DNA of 64,000 nucleotides. It comes from Nephrocerus scutellatus (lineage: Eukaryota; Arthropoda; Insecta; Diptera; Pipunculidae). The notes under the pieces are model-generated. The model was not told the origin of the DNA, did no database searches, and worked only from the letters and a program-made list of their open reading frames with translations. This document shows, in pieces, positions 1 through 12,891 of this stretch (the first letter of the stretch is position 1; the number at the start of each line of letters is the position of its first letter). The position numbers were made by a program, and so were the translations under genes. The DNA lies in assembly GCA_947095585.1 (NCBI GenBank), contig OX352761.1, positions 26,813,777 through 26,877,776 on the forward strand. Reading direction: 5' to 3'.

Positions 1-756
1 AACTTTTTCCACCTTTACATTTCATGTTTCTGTTCAAATAAATACAATTCAATGTTTTGTGTTGGGACAAAATGTCGACGCATCTATTTGGTACATATAT
101 TGTGTGATGCACGAAGCAATACATTGTTAAAAGTAGGATAGGATATGCAGTGAGATCAAATGCCGATTTCTGCGCGCACCTTTTAAAAGAAAATAAAGAT
201 CTAAATGCTTTTGTTAGTGCTCGATTACAGGTTTCCATTATACTCTGATATTTTATGGCAATGACTGTGACTGTGGGGATAAACTAAGGAAGGTGAGAAC
301 CAAGTTTGACCGTACACTCAGCTCAGGTTTCAGTTTTATTTTCTGTTACAATTTCAAACAATAGGAAGGCTAGTCAGAGTCAGAAAGAAGATAAAAGAAA
401 CGCTGTCAACGTAGTAAAACGAGGTAAACATAATATCCATATCCATATGCACGAAACAGTTTACGAATTTTTGTATCTACTCTTGACAAAAGGTTTCAAT
501 TATTAATATACTTCGCTCACATCAACAACAAACCAAACAAAAATATGAACTAAAATAACATTCCGGATGAAAAAAGTTTTCCGTTTGAAATATCCGTAGT
601 TTCCTCTTTTGGGCCTTAATTAAATATCAAAATTATTATTATGCCAATATTTATTATTTTTTTGCAGTTAATCTAAAATCCAGATAGTGGCTTAAGTATG
701 AAAAAACCTTCCGTTTAAAATCAGAATTTAATCTGCATCAACTGCAATAAATATAA
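1..756. other. AT-rich intergenic, nothing recognised
   Basis: No open reading frame with gene-like composition and no recognisable domain on either strand. A 66-codon frame at 306-506 has low-complexity composition and no splice context, so I do not call it. Confidence 0.6.
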
Positions 757-985
757 ATATGCTGTATTGCTTTGGCTAATCCAGCTTGGCTTACAACAAC
801 AATCGCATAAGCAAACATAAAGCTGAAAATAAATCCTAAAAGTTTTTAGGATTTATAACTAAAGCCATTTTTTAGTTATAGCGCTCACCGTAAGGCGGTG
901 TTTTGTTTAACACCAAAAGCTGTTGCTTTGTATAGCTAAGCCGGCTTTGCCAAAGCAACGCAGCAATTTGCTGCAATTTATATGG
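757..985. mobile_element. Candidate MITE with imperfect inverted ends
   Basis: The left end contains ATTGCTTTGGCTAATCCAGC and the right end, read on the other strand, contains GTTGCTTTGGCAAAGCCGGC. These form imperfect terminal inverted repeats about 230 bp apart. Between them lie several small palindromes, for example ATCCTAAAAGTTTTTAGGAT near 832-851. The structure suggests a non-autonomous DNA transposon. No target duplication was resolved and there is no coding sequence. Confidence 0.45.
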
Positions 986-987
986 GT

Positions 988-1095
988 AGTTATACTAAAT
1001 CAACAGTTTCGAGTAGGTTCGATTATTTGATTCCATTAATTACAAAAAAGAACCATCTAGCAAATACCAGAACATTCTAGCATAATTATATATCA
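988..1095 (+). repeat. Dispersed repeat, copy 1 (partner at 4497-4605)
   Basis: This stretch shares the order CAACAGTTTCGAG, then AGGTTC, then AAATACCAGAACATTCT, then TATAATT with 4497-4605 on the same strand, with scattered mismatches. Each copy follows a short segment reading GCAG..TTGC/CCAAGCAGC. The parent element is unknown. Confidence 0.6.
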
Positions 1096-1099
1096 AATA

Positions 1100-1640
1100 A
1101 AAAACAATATAAAAGAATAAAAATAAACGGTGTTGTAAGTTAAGTTTTAAAAACACGTGTCCCGCATTGAGAATAGATATATTGTTTAGTACATTAATAT
1201 TAAGTAACATTAATATTTTAAACGTTTTTATTAGCTCGCTTTCGTGTATGTCTCTCTGTGCGGGTGGAATTTTGTAATTGTTTTTAAACTAACTTCCCAT
1301 TTACCTAGAGCCCTTAAACATAGCTTAGAACTGAACGAACATTGACAAATCACAAAAAAGGACAACAAATCGCAAAAAAAAAAATACTTCAACGCGAGCT
1401 GGCAATTTGTTTCAGATCAAAGCAAACTACTACGCGCAATACTGGTTGTAAACGTTTTAAGTTAAAAATAAATTTTTATTAGCTAACATGTTAATTGTAT
1501 TTGCTTAACATAACATGTTTCATCACTAATTTAAAAACAAAAAAAAATAATATAAAAGAATAAATATAAACTGTGTTGTAGGTTAAGTTTAAGACATTAA
1601 TATTAAAGTTACATTATAATTTTAACTGTATAACAGAACA
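1100..1640 (+). repeat. Direct duplication of an AT-rich segment
   Basis: Two blocks near 1103-1215 and 1543-1625 share AATATAAAAGAATAAA, then a TGTTGTA..GTTAAGTTT motif, then ACATTAATATTAA. They look like two copies of one repeat separated by about 440 bp. No coding potential is visible. Confidence 0.5.
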
Positions 1641-1821
1641 TGCTGTAATCACTAATTTAGTAAAATTACGTATTTTACCTATTTTAATGGAACACAATTA
1701 AATTTAAGAAATACATCAAAACTTACTTCACAGCACTTTGTGTAAAACTAAATAACTATTAACCAAACTAATAACTTTTTCGATATCTCGTCTCTAGCCC
1801 CACCTACCGGGTCAAAAAAAA

Positions 1822-2160
1822 GACGAACCAAAGGAGCACCAAACAAAAGATATGGTATGAATATGTCTTCGATACGTCAAGTGGATTAAGCGTGATGATG
1901 TCTCGATTCGAACGACATCTGCTCGGTCTAAAACAAACATAAACTTTTCGGAGCATCAAACGAAGATATGGTGTGAATATGACTTAGGCGTGATGACATA
2001 ATACATACATAAGCACCAACAACCAAACATAATTGCAGATTTTAGTAAATATCTAAACAAACAAAAATTTATCGGTTCAAGAAAAAAAAGGGGTGGGGTG
2101 TGAATATGATTTCGATACGTGTAGTGGTTTAGGCGTGTTGGCGTTACATCAATATACATC
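1822..2160 (+). repeat. Three imperfect tandem units of about 125 bp
   Basis: The phrase GATATGG/GGGTGGGG-TG-GAATATGA..TTCGATACGT..AGTGG.TTA.GCGTG appears three times, near 1850, 1966 and 2092, at a spacing of roughly 115-125 bp. The middle unit lacks the TTCGATACGT part. A 74-codon frame at 2093-2317 begins in the third unit and is probably fortuitous, although its C-terminal half (YRPQKKRRKYEPLSE) looks protein-like and could be a transposon remnant. Confidence 0.5.
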
Positions 2161-2394
2161 AACGTTTTTATACATTAGAAATAAAAATTTTCAGAAACAT
2201 CTAGACTCCAGCGTCACCTACCGCCCCCAAAAGAAAAGAAGGAAATATGAGCCGCTAAGTGAACTAATAAAAATGAAAGAAAGTGCGTTGTCGCCTAATG
2301 CTAAATTTGCAATGTGATTTAAAAAAATATAACACAAAACCCCCTTAGAACTCACAGTTTGTGAATTATTAGTATTACAAATAAATGATGTATG

Positions 2395-2560
2395 ACGTTT
2401 TTATTCTAATAATTTTTTCATCATAATTTTTTGATATCTATTAAATGCACAAATTTTCATTTTAATAATTTTTAGAAAAGAATGTCGATATTTATTAAAT
2501 ACACAAATTTTTATTCTAATCATTTTTCAAAAGGATGTCGATTACTGTTAAATACAAAAT
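2395..2560 (+). repeat. AT-rich tandem repeat, about three units
   Basis: Units of about 60 bp each contain ATTAAATRCACAAATTTT, then ATTCTAAT.ATTTTT and GATGTCGATAT. They are imperfect copies placed head to tail. Confidence 0.55.
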
Positions 2561-3800
2561 TCGACATAAAGAATTAATGTCGAAAAGAAAATTAAAACTT
2601 AGTACAGTCGATAAGGCGAATCCTTTTACGGCATGATATTGTAATTTTTCTCAGTAGAGAGAGGACTTTAGAAAAACGACATTTTGATTATTCTTAGCCA
2701 GTCCACAGAAGAGTCAAAATCATAGTTTGTTCTGTTTAGTTAATGTATAGTTGTAGTTAAAATTAAATAAACTATATATGTAATTAATGATTTCAAAAAT
2801 CGTGTGTTTTATTTCGATTTTTGGCCAAATCAAACCAAAAATTGGGAATCAAACCCAAAAACCATAAGACCCAAAATAAAAAAAAATCTTTGAATTGAAT
2901 ATGAACGTTTTAAAAAAATAAATATGTACCCTCTTTTCATTTTTATTATAATGTGTAATGTAGTCAAAAAAACTGACTAGAAGTTTTAATTGACGTAGTT
3001 TATTACGTTTGTCGCAACTTAACAACTCTGCCTGCCTCTCTCGCATCATTGTTTATATCTACACATTGACTCATTGCCTGTTAAAATAGAAAAATAAATT
3101 GTGTTTTTAGTTTTAATTTTGTTGATGTATGTATATTTAAATTAAATAAATTTATATGTACATTAATGTATATTCATATGTATTAAATTAATTTGTTGGC
3201 CTGAAAGAGCTTGACATCCACATAAAACACAATTAAAGAATTCCACATGACAAAAATACCGACGACGAACTTTCAACGAATTTGCAATTTTAAGTTAAAC
3301 AAAGGGTAATTTTGTTGAAAATTGATTGAGAACGTCTATCAAATTAGTCCAATTAGTAGTTAAAATAAAAACCATGAGATTATATCATCTTTTATTGAAA
3401 AATTCGTTCATATCACCGTTTTCGTCAGCAACGATTAATTAATAAAATTCGAGACCGAAGAGCCAAAAGTAAACACGATTTCCAAACTCATCAAAAATTT
3501 CGACGTTATTTTTCATGCGATTTTGTTGTTTTTGTGCTGAACACCACACCAATTTTTTGTTTTATTACTTTGAGTGATTCATCGTCGAGTGATTCTTGGT
3601 CGAATGGGTGGTTTTCGAGGGGTGGGTGGTAGTGTTGAATCCATATGTTTCCGACCGGGCACTCAACTAGCTGGAATTATCAAGTTGGATGTTTCTTTGT
3701 AGGAGGCTAAGGCGCCTCATCCACAGTTCCCGGAAGACGTCCACAAACCCTGCTTCGGACGATAAAAGTGATTTTTTCGATTTTCAGTGAAATATGTGTT
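2561..3800. other. AT-rich intergenic with one GC-richer island
   Basis: No gene is supported. Around 3590-3770 the sequence is unusually G+C rich for this region (GGGTGGTAGTG, then AGGCGCCTCATCC) without a usable reading frame. It may be the edge of an old repeat. Confidence 0.5.
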
Positions 3801-3804
3801 TACT

Positions 3805-4140
3805 TTTTTATATAGTAAAAGGAAGTATAGTAATCAAGGAAGTATCATAAACGGAATTTTTGCAGATTTACCGGTAATCTCCTAAGTAAGAAAAAACGAA
3901 AAAAAATCTCTGTCTGTCTGCCTGACTGTGTCCACTCTACAACCCAGACGGTTGAACTTATGGGGATGAAAATTCATATTTAAGTTTTTTACATAAATTG
4001 TAAAGTCCCAGTTGATTTTGACGGAAATCGGACATCCGGAAGTAACAGTTTACTTAGACAGTTTTTGCAAATAACTCAAAAAGTATAGCAATTAAGAGAA
4101 ATCTGTTAAGTGATAAAAAAAATTAAAAAAAAAAAAAAAA
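3805..4140 (+). repeat. Dispersed repeat family A, copy 1
   Basis: Closely related to 36075-36400 on the same strand. Shared landmarks in order are TAGTAAAAGGAA, TATAGTAATCA, TTTTTGCAGATTTACC, TCTGTCTGTCT, GTGTCCACTCTACA, GAAAATTCATATTTAAG and GAGAAATCTGTTAAGTG. The copy ends in an A-rich tract. It is a non-coding mobile repeat of unknown class. Confidence 0.75.
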
Positions 4141-4149
4141 AAAGACGTT

Positions 4150-6889
4150 TACGGAAGATTCCAGCCCCGTCAATAAAATAAAGTCGTAATGATCACACCT
4201 CCATTTTTTAATTACCACTATTTTATAATTTATACAAATTTCCTTAAACTTAATATGGTAATATACGTATTCTTCTTCTTCGGTAGATAATGCGATAACA
4301 GTAAAATGTTGTTACGAAATTTAGGCTTTCTAGAGATTTCGAGATCTCTGGATTTTGCAAAGAAAAAACAACACAAGTTTTTTTATTCACAAATTACAAC
4401 AGTTAACAAATTCACACTGGTGATTACTTATTATTGACTTATAACACTATTAATCACATAGGCAGAAGCTCTATCTATTTGCCAAGCAGCTGGTATGTTA
4501 ATATTAATTCAACAGTTTCGAGAAGGTTCTAGTATTTTAAAAAATTATAAAGAAGTACCTAAAAAATACCAGAACATTCTGGTATAATTTATATAAAAGT
4601 ATATTATAGTATATTGCTATTTTTCCCTTTTTAAAGAATTAAATTCCCATAATTTTTCCCAAAAAAAATTTAAAAAAAACAAACAATAAAAATTAAACAT
4701 CATTACCGTCAATGTCGATGTGCACCGGCACCTAAAAACTAGGGTCAGTTCTATGCTTTTGCTTATCAAAGCCAATACGGCTTGGCACTGTCCAAAAAGC
4801 TTAGAATTGTTGCTTGTCGCAATCATGGCTTTGATTTTGGATTGGCTGTCTGCGCGTATGCCAACCCTCGCGGTAGTATGAGATAAGACACAGCTAACTT
4901 ATTGCTAATATCTCCGCCTGGAAAATGCTAGCAGAGTCGGGTAGGTTTTAGGACCTTGAAAGATTAGGATATTTATATAAAACTCTAGCGTCGACCCCAC
5001 TTAAAATTAAAGCTAATACAAATTATGAAATAATTTCTTGGCGAAACTAATTGCATAAGGCATAAGGCAAATGGAAATGAACATAGTAAGTATAGTACGT
5101 AAAATGCGAATCTTTTCAAGCATTATTGAAAAAATATAAATTTTTTATATAAGTTTTTTTACAATTACTTGCTCGATTTTACATGAGAAATATTCGCTCT
5201 GACGCAGCGTTACTGTTTTGATTAAATAAGTTTTTCATGTTTCCCTTTTTAAAATTAAAATCTTAAAACAAACTGACTATCAAAGACAACTCTGGTGTTG
5301 AGGTTTCTAACTAAAAGCAGAATAGAATTACTACAAAATATTGGAATAAATTTATTCCGAATGCTGTTTTAAAATTATTCTTATTTCTATTCCGTTACTA
5401 GAAAAATGACGCAGAATATTCCAGAAGTTCCGGCGCCATCTATTTTCAATATTTTAAAATATATCATTTATTTAATCCAAATTAATTATAAAATTTATGA
5501 TTGTATGAGCTATATTTGTTAAATCTACTTAAAACTAGTTAGCAAAGCAAAAGAAAAAAAAATACAGAACAAAAATAAAACTAAAAATTACAATTCTCTA
5601 AAGGCAGATCCTCGTGCGCCAAACACAGCAGGCCCAGTCGAGCTGTCACGAAGGCAACACTGCGAGACCCACCTTGCAGAGCGAACACGACGTTATTTCC
5701 GCGTCTTAGAGGATGGTTTTCCATTAATAGAAATGAGTTATTTTGATACGTGCGTTGAAGTTACTACAAATTAAATGTTAGACAAACCAAATCAATCGCT
5801 CTAGTTTCATGTATCTCGTTTCCATGTATAGTTCTTCCTGGTTAGTTAGCCGTTATGAATAAATGGTTTGAATGAGTTTTCGTTAAACTCCGTTTAAACT
5901 GAACGAAAATACTGGGGCTATGCAGAGTTTAAATTTAAATTGGCGGTTTTTGTTATTTTATAAGTAATCATCGCATTTTGTACTATGTTATCAAAATTTT
6001 AATTCTGTTTTAAACCTAATTATCTGTAGTTTTAATGGAAACATAGTAATAGATTTTAAATGGTTTAACGAAACTCAACTCTGCATCACCAATTTGACAT
6101 TTACATCCAGGGTATTTTTATACATATACGAAAGTTCGAATTTAGAAAGAAAACACAACAAACATTCTAGAGCGCATACAAATCGGTAGCGTAAAATTAG
6201 GCTGTAAAAGTACTTTTACACTATCATATTTTTCCGATGATCCGAAAAAATATGAGTTTTCTACATACATGATAGAGTAAACAAAAAAGCCGCAATAATA
6301 TTTTTCTGTCATCGGCTACAATCATCGTTGCCAATAAACGATTTGTGTCTATTCTATTAGTTTTGTTTATGTGCAGCTTTCAAACAAAATTAAATAATAT
6401 GTAATTTGACGTGTAATTAGAAGAAAAGCAGTACTGAAACAGATTTTGTTATTATTTTTATGTCTTACGTTTTTATTAGGTTCTGGTTCAATAAAGGTTG
6501 ATTTAAAACGAACCACTAAGTCTAAACATTCTAAGCATAAGCAAAAACAAATATAAAATTTCTAGACCAGAGTACGAATTTTGGTCGCAAATGTGCAAAA
6601 CTCACATCTTAGCCGCAAGTCCGTAGTATTAGTATTTGTTGTGTGTAGTAGTATGGTGTTTGACACATGCGCGTAATTTGATTTTGCTTTTATGTCTGCT
6701 TTGGTGAGACTTTCTCACATCACAGTAGTTCTTTAAGCCAAAACTGGAAATTCAAAAAAATTTTAAATTCAAAAGTATGTATTATTATGTACAAAATAAA
6801 AACAATTGAATTAATAAAATTAATATAGTTTAATATATTTATTTTGTTGATTTGTTTTCGTTGAAACATTTTCATTGTTTTTATCTTTC
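4150..6889. other. Intergenic, includes second copy of the 988 repeat
   Basis: Apart from the repeat copy at 4497-4605, no gene is supported. A G+C-richer patch at about 5600-5730 (CAAACACAGCAGGCCCAGTCG and following) stands out from the AT-rich surroundings. It has no usable reading frame and I cannot assign it. Short frames at 4617-4826 and 6720-6935 on the - strand are low complexity. Confidence 0.5.
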
Positions 6890-7210
6890 TAGAAATATTT
6901 CCCGGAGCCCAGATTTTTTTCGCCAAATCGAACATGAAAGTCGAGAATCATTAGTTTACATTATATTGGTACATGACTTGTTGTTGTAGTAAGTAAAAAT
7001 ATGGGTAAATCTCCCAAAACATACAGGTCTAATAGAGGCGATCTCCGATAAAAAATTGGGTTCCATCGATTGGTTCGTTTAAGGAAAACGAACAAAAATC
7101 AGTCCGCGCCAGGTTTTTCGCCTATGGGCGTGTTTTTTTTTTTTGATGTCGGAGTAATCGGATAATTAATTTAACTGTTAAAATTCTGATACAAACTTTA
7201 TTTCTTTGAT
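6890..7210 (+). repeat. Dispersed repeat family B, copy 1
   Basis: Shares with 34305-34620, 37720-37815 and 47325-47645 the landmarks AGATTTTTT.TCG, CGAACA.GAAAG, TAAATCTCCCAAAA, and AATCAGTC.GCGCCAGGTTTT. The family is about 320 bp and non-coding, probably the remnant of a DNA transposon. Confidence 0.65.
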
Positions 7211-8137
7211 CTTCTTACTCTGAAAAAATATACAGAATGTTTTATAACAGCTGTAGTTATTTGTTTCTTTTAACATGAGACTTGGCGACTACTATGGAGC
7301 ATTCAGACGAGAAATAAAACTTTTAATTTAGGTAGAAAATATTAATTTAGTTTTTAGATAAACGTTACTTTTAAAAATGAAACATTAAAAAATGGGATCC
7401 GTTTCCGCTTTCCGCTTCAAAAATTCCATCTACAACGTCATTTGCCTGTCTATAAAATATTTCATATAGTTATAGAATCAAGTACTAACTACATTCATCC
7501 ATTTTTTATAAAGTTTTTCTAAAATATTTAATTCAATGAAATTCAAAATTTTCTTAATTTCTTTCTGGGCGTACCTCTAAAATAAAAATTATGTCATCTG
7601 AAATATTTGCAATAGATAATTTTTCGATTTGACAGATCTGATCAGCAAAATAGTTATCGAATTTATCGGTTAGGTAATTTCTCAATTCACTCTGATTTTT
7701 CCGAGATCAATAAAAACACGCCCTCTATCTGTTTTTGTTTCTTATCGCGAATATTGTTTCCATCTTATATAAATTTGAAAGTATGTTTGTTTGTTTTTTA
7801 TACAAAACCACACATTTGTTCGTATAAATTCAATTAATTATGATATTTCACTGATGTGGGGAAAGAATCGTAAGAATATTTCCGCCAAACAAAATATTAA
7901 ATTAAATTGCATTTTTTTTATAATTATACACAAGTACTTAATTATACTTGCCAAGGTATATTTCTCTATTTAAAATTAAATATACTTGGCAAGTTATATT
8001 TATCTATTTAAAATTCATAATACATTTTTTTTCCATGCTGCTTACCACTCCACTCCTATAAAAATTAAACAAATAATTATTATTTTCAAAAGCGTATTAT
8101 ATAAATCTTAAATTGAAAGTGACAATTCTATAATTTC
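7211..8137. other. AT-rich intergenic, nothing recognised
   Basis: Very AT-rich. A direct repeat of about 35 bp (AATTATACTTGCCAAG and following) occurs at 7940-8010. No gene is visible. Confidence 0.55.
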
Positions 8138-8262
8138 CTGGGTGGGTGAGAACGTCGATGGTTGGTAGGAGTCAGTAGGTGTAGGGAGTTAGTTGGTAAG
8201 GGTTTGATGGGTGGGTTAGTCCGTGGGCGGGAGTCAGTTTGATGCGGGTGCCAGGAAAAGCA
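8138..8262 (+). repeat. G-rich GTCAGT/GGGTGGG low-complexity tract
   Basis: A G-rich, C-poor stretch built from variants of GGGTGGGT, GTTGGTAGG and GGAGTCAGT. It resembles, on the opposite strand, the CCCACTGACC tract at 23350-23520, so it is probably the variable core of the same dispersed element. Confidence 0.5.
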
Positions 8263-8290
8263 TCGAATATCTCATAGGAAAGTGATAAAA

Positions 8291-8426
8291 GCTGTATTTT
8301 ATTTGCCGAGGAATAAGGAATTACAACAACAATTGCACAATCTTATTCCTTCTTTGGAATAAGAAAACCTGCTGTTTAGCTGGTTTTGACATTCTAATTC
8401 CTTAATCATCGGCAATAAAATACGCC
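8291..8426. mobile_element. MITE family M1, copy 1
   Basis: A palindromic element whose ends read GTATTTTATTTGCCGAGGA inwards from both sides. The interior carries AATTGCAC, a small hairpin (TCTTATTCC..GGAATAAGA) and AAACCTGCTGTTT.GCTGG. The same structure occurs at 33856, 45491, 47791, 48740 and 55858. It is non-autonomous with no coding sequence. Confidence 0.85.
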
Positions 8427-9330
8427 TAAATTGCAATTGCTATAAATATTTAATTAAAATCAAATAACCATCCCTGAACATGTTGATGAAACTCTCGTAA
8501 TGAGCGTAGCTAATTCACGCAAACGATACTAGCGCAAGTCCTACACCAAGATGTCAAAGTTCGAACTTAATTGTGAATGGCGTGTGTTGTGTACAAGAAT
8601 TACCCAAAAGTGGGAAGAAAAATCATTGACTGTATTATTTATTTTAAAGGAAAATATTTATCGTCGAATGTTTAAATTATTGATTTTGTCTTCATAAATT
8701 AATGCTTAATTGTAATTGCATTAAGGGCGTACGTGAAATGAATTGAAGCAGCGGTGTTTTGGTGCTTTTTAAGTTAAAAATTCTAAATTTTTTTATTTTT
8801 CTTCCGTGTGTGTTCTTAGACGTCCATTGACGAACGTCGATTTCGATTTGATTCTCCGATTCTTTTCCAATTGCACTATCAAATAGACAAGTTTACTGAT
8901 TAAAAATTAAATCGTTAATCAACGGGGATAGATTAAGGAAAGGAGCAGTAGTAACAAGCTGGTGGCAATTGCACTTTTGGAAAGCAGCGCAGCAACAGCG
9001 ACGGACAAAAAATACTTTGACAAATGGTTACAAAAAATACAACACCACATGAAAGTTGAAGTAGCTGCAGCAGCAGTCGACACAAGAGCTTATAGAACAG
9101 AAGAAGAAATTCCAAACCATCGTCCTCGCCATCATTATAATCGTGTTTGTAAAGTAGAATTGTTTTCCAATTTACGTGAAAATATTTAAAATGCTCTCAA
9201 AAAATGAAGATATGCAACTATTAGGTTGACCGCTACCTTTCAGGGAAACGAAAAAGTTGAATGAGCGAGAGAAACTTCCACAAAACACGATCGAGAAGAC
9301 TCATTTTTCGAAATCTTCAATAATGTTCAG

Positions 9331-9781
9331 GTAAATGCTGAAATTTCTTAGTCCGTTTTTTTTATTAAACTTTAACATCGCTGCATATTTTAATACATAT
9401 ATTCTAGAAGAAAAAAGAGGTATTGTCCTTAAGGCGGTTGTGTCCTGTTGATAGGTAGTTAAAAGCTAGCTATAATTCAGTAATAATCAGTAATAGTAGT
9501 TAATTAATAAAAAAAATCGTTTCTTAAAGAAGACCCCCTCCAAGTTTCACAAGTTTTCTTTCTGTATTTATCCAATCTGTGTTCATCCAATCCTAGCTAT
9601 CATTCACCATACCAGTATATGTACAGGAAGACAAGTTTGTTTGCCAAGTGCCAAGTTGATTTCTCTTAAAGTTCTTTGCAAAGTTTATTATTCAGTTATT
9701 CAGTTTTACACTAAAAATTGATTGTTCCAAAAAAGTTTTATCAATGGCTTCTTTAAACAATAATCTTCTTCTTACTTCCAG
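9331..9781 (+). other. pygo: Probable 5'UTR intron of pygopus
   Basis: A strong donor (CAG|GTAAAT at 9331) and a strong acceptor after a pyrimidine run (CTTCTTACTTCCAG ending at 9781) bracket 451 bp upstream of the pygopus start codon. The flanking sequence (about 8900-9330 and 9782-10263) has several stop codons in all frames, as expected for untranslated exons. This is inference from splice signals only. Confidence 0.55.
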
Positions 9782-10263
9782 ATATATGCAACAACATCAG
9801 AAAAAGCAGAAAAATTGCTTAAGTGCCGTACGCCGGAAATGTGTGACACTTTGCAACAGTAGCAACAGAAATAGCAGCAGCATTTGCTGCTCCTTCAGAT
9901 AAAACACGAGCGATATTGGGAAATCGTGGGAACGCTACACGAGTGGCGACTACTATTTAAGTCAGCAGTTAAACAGTATAACCTGTGCATTAAGCTGTAT
10001 TGTAAAAGAAAAGCATCCTAACAGAATCAAGTGCACGACATACCCAAAAAGTTTAAAATTATAGATAAAACTATCTATATAGATAATAATCTTTACAAAA
10101 AGGAACCCATCTTATACATGCATAGACGACAACCAACATCTGGAAGAGAGAAAATTAAATTCACGTCAGAGTAGTGGAACCTTGCGAAAAACTGTATAAA
10201 ATATATTTTAAGAAAAAAACAAGAAAAAACATAGCATCCACTAACAATCAACAATTTTAAGCT

Positions 10264-12891
10264 ATGACCCATAATCTCGGAATGGCTCCATATCGTTTGC
10301 CGGGGCCCGGAATTTGTCCACCCGATTTTAAACCGCCACCGCCAACTGAATCCCTTAATATAATATCGGCGCCGAGTAATCCAAAAAAGAGACGAAAAAC
10401 ATCAAATGCGAACTCAGCAGCAGCTGCGGCGGCAGCAGCGGCTTCGGCTGCGGCAGCGGCTGCCGCAAATTCTATGCAATCACAGCCCCCACCTTCGCCG
10501 CAAGATTTATTGCCACCGCCGCCCATGGGAGGCTTCGGAGATACGATCGTAGCATCGAACCCCTTCGATGATAGTCCGCCCAGTCATTCAACTTCGATGA
10601 ATCATATGGGCATGGGACATTTTGGTGGAGGTGGGATGAGCCATCCGCATCTAATGAACCATCACCATCATCCGCCTCATCCTCATCCGCACATGCATCC
10701 GCACCATCCCCACCATCACATGGGCGGCCCACCATCGATGCGTGGCATGAGTCCGCTTAACATGGGTGGTGGTCACCATCCGATGGGTGGTGGCGGCGGT
10801 GGCCAAATGATGGGGCCTGGCGGTGTACATGGAGGACCCGGTGGTATTGGCAACATGCAGTGTGGGGGTCCACTGCCGCCGCATTTAACTTCTCGAGGCG
10901 GTAACATGGGAAGTCCCATGGGTGGTGGACCAGGTGCTTCGATGGGCGGAATGAGTCCGATGGGAAGTCTGGGTCCAAGTTTATCACCGATGTCGCATGT
11001 AGGCCCAATGGGTGGTCTTTCGCCAATGGGTGGACCACCTAATTCCCTTATGAGTGGATTAGGAGGAGGACCGAACGGCCCCAGATCCATAGGATCACCA
11101 ATGAGCGGCAGTGGTAGCGCTGGAGGTGGTAATGGCCCCCTTGGTAGTCCTATGAATTCGTTACCAATGGGTTCGCCAATGGGCAATGCAATGGGAAGTC
11201 CTCTAGGTGGCGGAGGGCCAAATCTTTCAAATCAACAACATCCGCCACCGCCACACATGAATAATGGACAAATGGGTCCTCCAATGCACAGTCCGCTGGG
11301 CAATGGTCCGACAAATCACAGTCATATGTCAAGTGGTGGCTCTGGTGGACCGGGTCCAGGACCTGGAGGCAACAACGGCAACGGAACCATTGGTGCGAAT
11401 AACAATAGCAACAACAGCGCAAGCAGTAACAATAGCAACAATAACAACCACCCCAACAGCAACATCAACATTAACAACAACAATAATCAAAATCTTCATA
11501 CGAATTCACGAATGAATATTCACAATGGTGCCATGCCCCCAAATTCGTCAACATCGATGTCATCTTCATCAACGTCGCCTTCGGCGACGGGCTCAACAGC
11601 AATTCCATCTTCGCCATCATCAGTAGGAGGTGGTGGCCCCGGCAATAGTGGTGTTGGCGGTATTGCCGGCGGTCCACAAATGTCTCCTCACCACATGAAT
11701 CCAATGTCTGCCATCAACGTATGTTCGAATAGTAATAGCAGCGCAATGCAATCGGGAGCGGCACCTCCAACATCGCACATGACTCAAGCCAACAGTATAA
11801 ATTCGATGGGTGGTAGTGGTGGTGGTGGTATCATGGTTGGAAACCATGGCGGTAACCATATGCCAGGTAGTCCCCTTGGTGGCGGCGGTGGGCCACTCGC
11901 AGGCCTTATGAATCATCCAATGAATCACCCAAATGTTCCTATGCAACAGCAGCATCCGCACCTCCCGCAGCATTTGCAGCAGCAACAACAACAACAACAA
12001 CAGCAGCAGCAACAGCATCATCTGCAACACGGCGGCCTTGGTGGCATGGGTCCAGGACCAGGACCGGGTGGTCCTAACGGACCAAACTCCCACCTACTTC
12101 ATCATCCCCACCAACAGCAGCAGCAACACGCGCAACAACAACAGCAACACGCGCAACAACAGCAGCAGCACCATCCACCATTACAACAGCAGCAACAACA
12201 ACATGTGCACTCACAAGGTCCACCGCCGCATATGATGAACCCGAATATGCCACCATTAGGTGGACATAGTCACGGTCTTTCATCAATGGGTCCTGGTGGC
12301 CCTAACCATCACCATTTAATGCATATGGGTCATATGGGGGGAGGCGGCGGTGCAGGTCCAGGAGGAAGTGGAATGCCAGGCAGTCCGATGATGAATGGCC
12401 CTCTATCGAATTCAATGATGGGCGGAGGTGGCCCTAATGGACCGCCATCAATGTTTGGTGGTGGCGGTGGGGGTCCCATGGGACCCAAACCTATGCCAGT
12501 GAGTGCCGGCAAAATGTATCCGCCCGGCCAGCCGATGGTCTTCAATCCGCAAAATCCAAATGCACCACCTATCTATCCGTGCGGCCTGTGCCACAAGGAA
12601 GTCAACGACAACGACGAAGCTCTATTTTGTGAATCCGGTTGTAATTTCTTTTTTCATAGGTGAGTTGCCATTGTTGGTTGTTTGTTGCTGTCTGTCTTTC
12701 TTACTCTTGCGTTACTAACCTACCTATCACTGACCCACTAAATCATACCACTTTTCATCCTACTTTGCAGGACATGTAGTGGCATGACAGAAGCCGCATT
12801 CCAATTACTAACGAAGGAAATCTACGCGGAATGGTGCTGTGACAAGTGTTTGTCTTCCAAGCATATACCAATGGTGAAGTTTAAGTGTTGA
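10264..12891 (+). CDS. pygo: Pygopus, Wnt/beta-catenin co-activator with PHD finger
   Basis: Two coding exons, 10264-12659 and 12771-12891, joined across a GTGAGT...CAG intron of 111 bp. Without splicing the frame hits a stop at once; spliced, it gives 838 residues, close to the known fly protein (about 815). Visible parts are a basic nuclear signal PKKRRK (40-45), the NPF motif of the N-terminal homology region (99-101), long poly-Ala, Gly/Met/Pro, Asn, Gln and His tracts, and a C-terminal C4HC3 PHD finger with C773, C776, C789, C793, H798, C801, C822 and C825. The intron splits the PHD finger right after H798. In flies Pygopus binds methylated H3K4 and Legless/BCL9 to drive Armadillo-dependent transcription in the nucleus. 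The start is the first in-frame ATG after stops in the leader. An AATAAA lies at 13072-13077. Confidence 0.97.

Noticed and set aside
2093..2317. 74-codon frame with a basic C-terminal half
   Set aside because: Begins inside a tandem repeat unit and has no splice partners or family match; only noted as a possible remnant.
5600..5730. G+C-richer patch as a possible exon or LTR
   Set aside because: No frame with conserved residues, no matching LTR partner and no splice pair; left as unexplained.
8962..9189. 75-codon frame upstream of pygopus
   Set aside because: Starts at GTG, has low-complexity Ala runs and lies in the probable pygopus 5'UTR; no conserved motif.
10257..12545. Many antisense and out-of-frame ORFs over pygopus (up to 157 codons)
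   Set aside because: Shadows of the repetitive GC-rich pygopus exon; composition is Pro/Gly/Ala/Thr runs with no domain.
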